Shown here one piece after another: positions 59,690-64,000 of a stretch of DNA of 64,000 nt. Within the stretch, counting starts at the first letter, position 1. Every line of letters starts with the position of its first letter. The stretch is from Capsicum annuum. Its lineage: Eukaryota > Streptophyta > Magnoliopsida > Solanales > Solanaceae. Made by a program: the position numbers and the translations under genes. Location of the stretch: contig NC_061115.1 in the NCBI RefSeq assembly GCF_002878395.1, positions 59,931,034-59,995,033 of the forward strand. The letters run 5' to 3'. Under the pieces are notes generated by a model, which was given only the letters and a program-made list of their open reading frames with translations, made no database searches and was not told where the DNA came from.

Positions 59690-62245
59690 GTAGTAGTTAT
59701 GACTATGAGACAAGGTAACGATTTGTAACCACTCATGATGAGTCATCACAAGTGAGTTGTAGTCACTCCATTGAATCCCTCAGTTGTAGCCAAGTAACTA
59801 CGACTTCTCACTACAACCCTTAATCAGACCTTACAAGTCGTATGGAAGGATTCGTAGTCACAATAGTATGTAATCCAAAAATTCAATCCAGTGTTTACGA
59901 GTCTAGCATACGACTCATATCCACACATTACGAGTCATTATGAAGACACGTAGCCTGACCAGTAGAGGATCCAAGAATCAATCCTCATGTTTTGATACTT
60001 TTACATGTAACTTAGACATATGTGAACACACCAAATGGCTCCTAACTTATAGACAAATCGAAACATCCCATAGCGATTAAATTCTTATGAAAAATATAAC
60101 CAAAGTTAGATCCAAACAAGCATAACATTTGGTATGCTAAGAATTTCTAAGATCAAGACTGACAAACAAATAGATAATTTAAATATATTTTCAACGATAC
60201 CAATTTTTCCTTAATCTGATATCGGGGTGAAATGTTATGGCCGAATTACTGAAGCTCTGTCAAAACTTCAAGTGACTATGACTCCTGATGGCGACTCGTA
60301 GTCAGACCCTACGAGTAGCCAGAAGGATTCGTCGTCATGGTAGTAGGGGTCGAAATCTGAGTTTCTAATGCTGACTCAAGCCACGACTCGTGCCCAGACC
60401 CTATGAGTCATGGACAAACTCATCGGGATGGTTTCCAGACAATACCTAAGGGTTTTTTTGGTCTTTTCCCACTCTTTTCACTCCAAAACTACGTCGTTTC
60501 ACCCTCCAAACAACATTTATCAATCGTAAATACTACTATAACTTATTATAACTCATAAATCATCTATCGAGCAAAAAAGGCAATTTTTTTTCTCCCCAAA
60601 ACCAATTAGAGTTCATCAAGTTCAAGTTCAAAACCAAGAAATTTATCCAAGGGTTACACATTTAGGTATGTGGGGTATTCATTAATGGATTTCTTCCACT
60701 CATTGAGCCCAAAAATCCCCTTTTTGATGAAAGTATGAATTTGTTTTCCACTATTATAAAATTATCCATTATAAATATGAACTTAATCCTTGCTTTTATT
60801 ATTAATTTGAATTCAATCCATGTTAACATGTGTTTCCATGTAAATTAGATTACTTCATACTTTGAACTTTAATTGCTCATGTCATATTTAACTGATTCCA
60901 TGTCAAATCACCAAGTTATGAACTAAACTATGAGAAATTATTATTCTCCTACATTTAACACATCCCTATGCTTAAATTCATGTATCCTACTCATGTATTG
61001 AAATGTCTGATGTTTTGTGTATCTGAACTATGACTTCATGTCATTGTTTTGAGAGTTGTTATCAATTTTTTGTAATGGAGGGCTATGAACACCCGATACC
61101 TATGTGTTTACTCATGTCTCAGACTCTTGAAGTAATAAGTCAGTCCATTCATGATTTTACTGTCATACTCAATTTATTATGATCGCGTTGAGCACTATTA
61201 GTTGAAATGTTTAGTTGACCTTAGTTAAAACTAGTGTCAGTTCAGTTGGGAGTAGGATTTAGCATCGAGTGAAACTAGGGGTTGGGGATCACTTACCTTT
61301 ATAGGGTGTGACTTTAGTAGCAATCCCTGAGTTCCAAAACTACATAGCTAACATAGGTTTTGAGAAGTCTTCCTTCCATTTGAGGGTTGACATTGTCTTA
61401 GAGGCAGCTGTCAGTAGAGGGTGACTCCTTAGTTCTTCGAGACACCAGTTTAGCGGATCCACACAACCAATCTTAGCACCCATGGTATGGTACTGACACC
61501 TTTCCAATTGGGGTTACAGATCGAACCCTGATTAGCTCAGACTGGGGTATGTCGGTTACGTGATAACTCCCATAGTTTCATCAGTTTTTAGTCTGTATCA
61601 GGTTTTCTTTGCTTGATCAAGTAGTCAGATTTCCAGTTATTCAGTTAGTTAGTTTTACGAATTAATTCAGTTCATGCCTTACTTGGTTTTGTATTCTCAA
61701 TTTTACATGTTCATGCATCCATGTTCAGTTTCCATATGTATTTTAGTTATTCTTTACCTCATGTTCCAGTACATAAAAAGTACTGATCACATACTTTTAT
61801 TTTGCGCTATGTTGTCTTATAACATAGGTTTGGACGCTCAGTTCCCTGACCATCCTTAGGTAGTTCAGCATTACACAGCAGCAGTAGTGTTGACTCATCA
61901 TCCATCAAGGACATAATATGTTATTACCATTATTTCAGCATTTCTTTATGTTTAGTCAGTCGGATTTAACTGGGGGTTTGTCCCATCAACTCCTTATGAT
62001 TTTTATAGGCTTTCAGATAAATAGGTAGTTAGTTAGTTTTTCAGTCTATTCATTTGTTTCAGACATGTTAAATTATAATTCAGTATTACATCGTACCCTC
62101 ATTTTATCAAATTATATTCCGCATATGTTATTTCATTATTATTTTATTCAGTGCTTGCAGCAGGTACCAGATCATGGGTTAGCTTAGGGTCACTCATGAC
62201 ATTAAGCATTGTGTAGCAACTAGGAGGTAGCCTTGGTTCGTGACA
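59690..62245 (+). mobile_element. Gypsy LTR, plus strand
   Basis: It ends GGTTCGTGACA at 62245. 61080-62245 parallels 31920-33193 and 41240-42489: GTGTTTACTCATGTCTC, then GTCAGTTCAGTTGGGAGTAG, then CATAGGTTTGGACG, and CAGCAGGTACCAGATCATGG. The upstream part has two blocks of GAGTCGTA/TACGACTC-type repeats (59700-59990 and 60270-60430). The start could not be fixed. No primer-binding site follows at 62246, so it is a solo or fragmentary LTR. Confidence 0.55.
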
Positions 62246-63436
62246 ATAAGTGTGGCATGGCATATACCCATAAAAGGGACTCTACTCGATATAAATTTAT
62301 GCATACCCTACGACCCTGAGCCTATACTCTGATACCAAGCATTTAATGACCCAATCTCGGGCCTTGTCGTGATGGGTATCTCAAGCCGACCATGGATCAG
62401 AGACCATTCCCTTAGCCTGACATCCAGAATACAATAAAATAACAATGGAAGATAACTAGATAGTAATATGAAAGATAAAATAATTAAAAGGAACACTAAG
62501 AGTCAAAAATAAACAACCACCCACACTTGTCGATAGAAGCCTCTAAAATTGAATATCCAAACTAGGTCGGGACATGCCCTCGACTATAGCCAAAATGGAA
62601 TCCATAATGATAGTCTAAGACATAAATAATATCAGGACAATGAAATAACAGGCCTTTTGTAGAATAGAAGAACATCACTTCAAAGCTGACCAACGGATCA
62701 ATTAGAACCACCTAATCATGAAATGATGCAACAATCAGGGACAGTTAGTGTGATGAGCACTAACATGTAACTCAAGATAGGGATAAAATAACACCATGTA
62801 CAAATTAGTCCAAAACCATATATGCACATTCATATACATGTATATAAGATATCGGGATAGGGAACAAGGTTTAAGCATGAAATTTAAAATCATTAACCTA
62901 GACTATAGATCTCTGACAGTCCTAAGGTCAGCTACGGGCTATATGGGTTCAACTTTCCTTAATGAAAAGTCTCCATAGAGTATTAGATGCATGAACCGAG
63001 AAAGGTTGGAATCCACGAGCCCATACATTCAAAAATATATATATAAAGTGTTAACTATTCTCACGGTCATAAAGACCCCCACACCGGCAAACATGGTTTC
63101 TAGTATGGGTCACCCGGGACCTCCACCTTCGAAGGTGAGCTACACAACCCCCTTTAAGCCTAAATTAAAATCATTTACACTCATTCCCATAAATTAATCA
63201 AGGAGTCATTTAATTAAGAACTTACCACTAGCATCATCAAACCATATAAAAGTCTAAGCTTGCAAGCCAATTCCATTATGCCATTCAAAAATAATTAGCC
63301 AAATTTACTCCAAATTTTCTAGTTCAAAACAAACCAATTGCCTCCAAGGCCTTCCAAAATAATTTTATATTCCATTAACCTTTTATGAAACGTAAGGTTC
63401 CAAAAGTGAGTTAAATTATGCAAATATCCATGTTTT
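62246..63436 (-). mobile_element. 5' end of a minus-strand gypsy element: leader, primer-binding site and LTR
   Basis: On the minus strand an LTR (63436 down to 62346) is followed by a primer-binding site at 62337-62327 (TGGTATCAGAG) and about 80 bases of leader to 62246. There the element is cut by the plus-strand LTR. 62800-63436 matches 15050-15680, and 62250-62530 matches 430-750. The LTR is interrupted on its U3 side at 63437 by another LTR. Confidence 0.65.
62327..62337 (-). other. Primer-binding site
   Basis: Plus strand CTCTGATACCA; minus strand TGGTATCAGAG. It sits 8 bases left of the LTR end (TGACCC at 62346), as in the sister copy at 555-565. Confidence 0.75.
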
Positions 63437-64000
63437 TGTCACAAGCCGAGACTACCCCCTAGTCTTAGCACAGTGTTTGGAACCATAAGTGATCCCAAGC
63501 TAACCCATGAATTGGCATACTATTAAGCAACTGATTTAATATGTATAACAAAACTTAATTTGCAGATCGAAAGCAAAATCATGAAAATTCTGAATAAAGA
63601 TAATACATATAAAGTTTACATCACGATAAAATTGAAGAAAGAATGTGAATTACATTCCATGACTCTGACTGATAATCTATATAGCCTCTATTAGACTAAA
63701 TGTAAATAGCTAGGACATGCCTCCAACTACCAAAAATCAATATACATGAATAATCAAAGAAAATTACATGAACTACTATTAACTGGAGTCCCCGAAACAA
63801 GAGAACTCATCACCTATTGACTGGAACCTGCAGTATGTTTGATTGTGTCATGTAGGCCACAACTGGTACCTACATTATGAGACAATGTAGAACATGCACA
63901 TATGTGTGGATCAATACTTTTGGAATGTACTGAGTAAGTGGGGGTGAATCCAATAAGTAAAACTGATTAGGTACATAATCTTAAAACATGTATGCTTAGT
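63437..64000 (-). mobile_element. Gypsy LTR, minus strand, running off the window
   Basis: The plus strand begins TGTCACAAGCCGAGACTACC at 63437, then reads CCCAAGCTAACCCATGAATTGG, the reverse of the 3' end of LTRs such as 62150-62245. It interrupts the LTR at 62346-63436 between ATATCCATGTTTT and sequence that should follow it (compare 15660-15680). The far end is outside the window, so no target duplication can be tested (left flank GTTTT). Confidence 0.6.

Noticed and set aside
555..62337. GCTCTGATACCA-type strings as tRNA gene parts
   Set aside because: They are primer-binding sites next to LTR ends. No cloverleaf or A/B box surrounds them.
1..64000. Endogenous pararetrovirus, LINE, DNA transposon, CRISPR, rRNA
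   Set aside because: No viral movement-protein or coat motif, endonuclease-RT of LINE type, transposase with terminal inverted repeats, regular spacer array or conserved rRNA sequence was recognised on either strand.

Overview
The window looks like intergenic heterochromatin of a flowering plant. The style of the chromovirus and Athila/Tat elements and of the LTR ends suggests Solanaceae, although no host gene is present to prove this. It is AT-rich and almost entirely nested, decayed LTR retrotransposons. No intact cellular gene, rRNA, tRNA or CRISPR array was found. Every recognisable coding region is a pseudogene with stops and frameshifts.

Layout. 1-750: an internally deleted minus-strand LTR element. 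750-4680: two plus-strand LTR pieces and a protease remnant. 5020-15045: a minus-strand chromovirus-type Ty3/gypsy element with a 2.19 kb 5' LTR on the right and a decayed pol. Its 3' LTR is split by a 2.9 kb solo LTR with a perfect 5 bp target duplication. That solo LTR itself carries a 612 bp TRIM-like mini-retrotransposon. 15046-17575: LTR plus integrase/chromodomain of another minus-strand gypsy element. 17580-20304: a decayed Ty1/copia element. 20320-24700: LTR pieces, a gag-protease remnant and a minisatellite. 25630-30642: LTR-like DNA, a putative plant transposon protein pseudogene and an Athila/Tat protease.

30643-42489: a plus-strand gypsy element with 5' LTR, primer-binding site, gag, RT, RNase H, integrase, chromodomain, purine tract and 3' LTR. 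Its integrase is split by a 3.3 kb minus-strand solo LTR with a perfect TTTAT duplication. 42490-46480: an Athila-like pol on the minus strand. 46665-59050: a long AT-rich LTR-like region interrupted by a plus-strand Tekay/Del-like element (48602-57284). 59124-59482 may be a two-exon fragment of a cellular gene. 59690-64000: three more LTRs, two of them meeting head to head.

The elements do not work together. The sequence records serial insertion, LTR-LTR recombination (solo LTRs) and internal deletion, with gag/protease sequence lost again and again. LTR ends, primer-binding sites and target duplications were located to the base where possible. Other boundaries were judged by eye from similarity between copies inside the window and are approximate.
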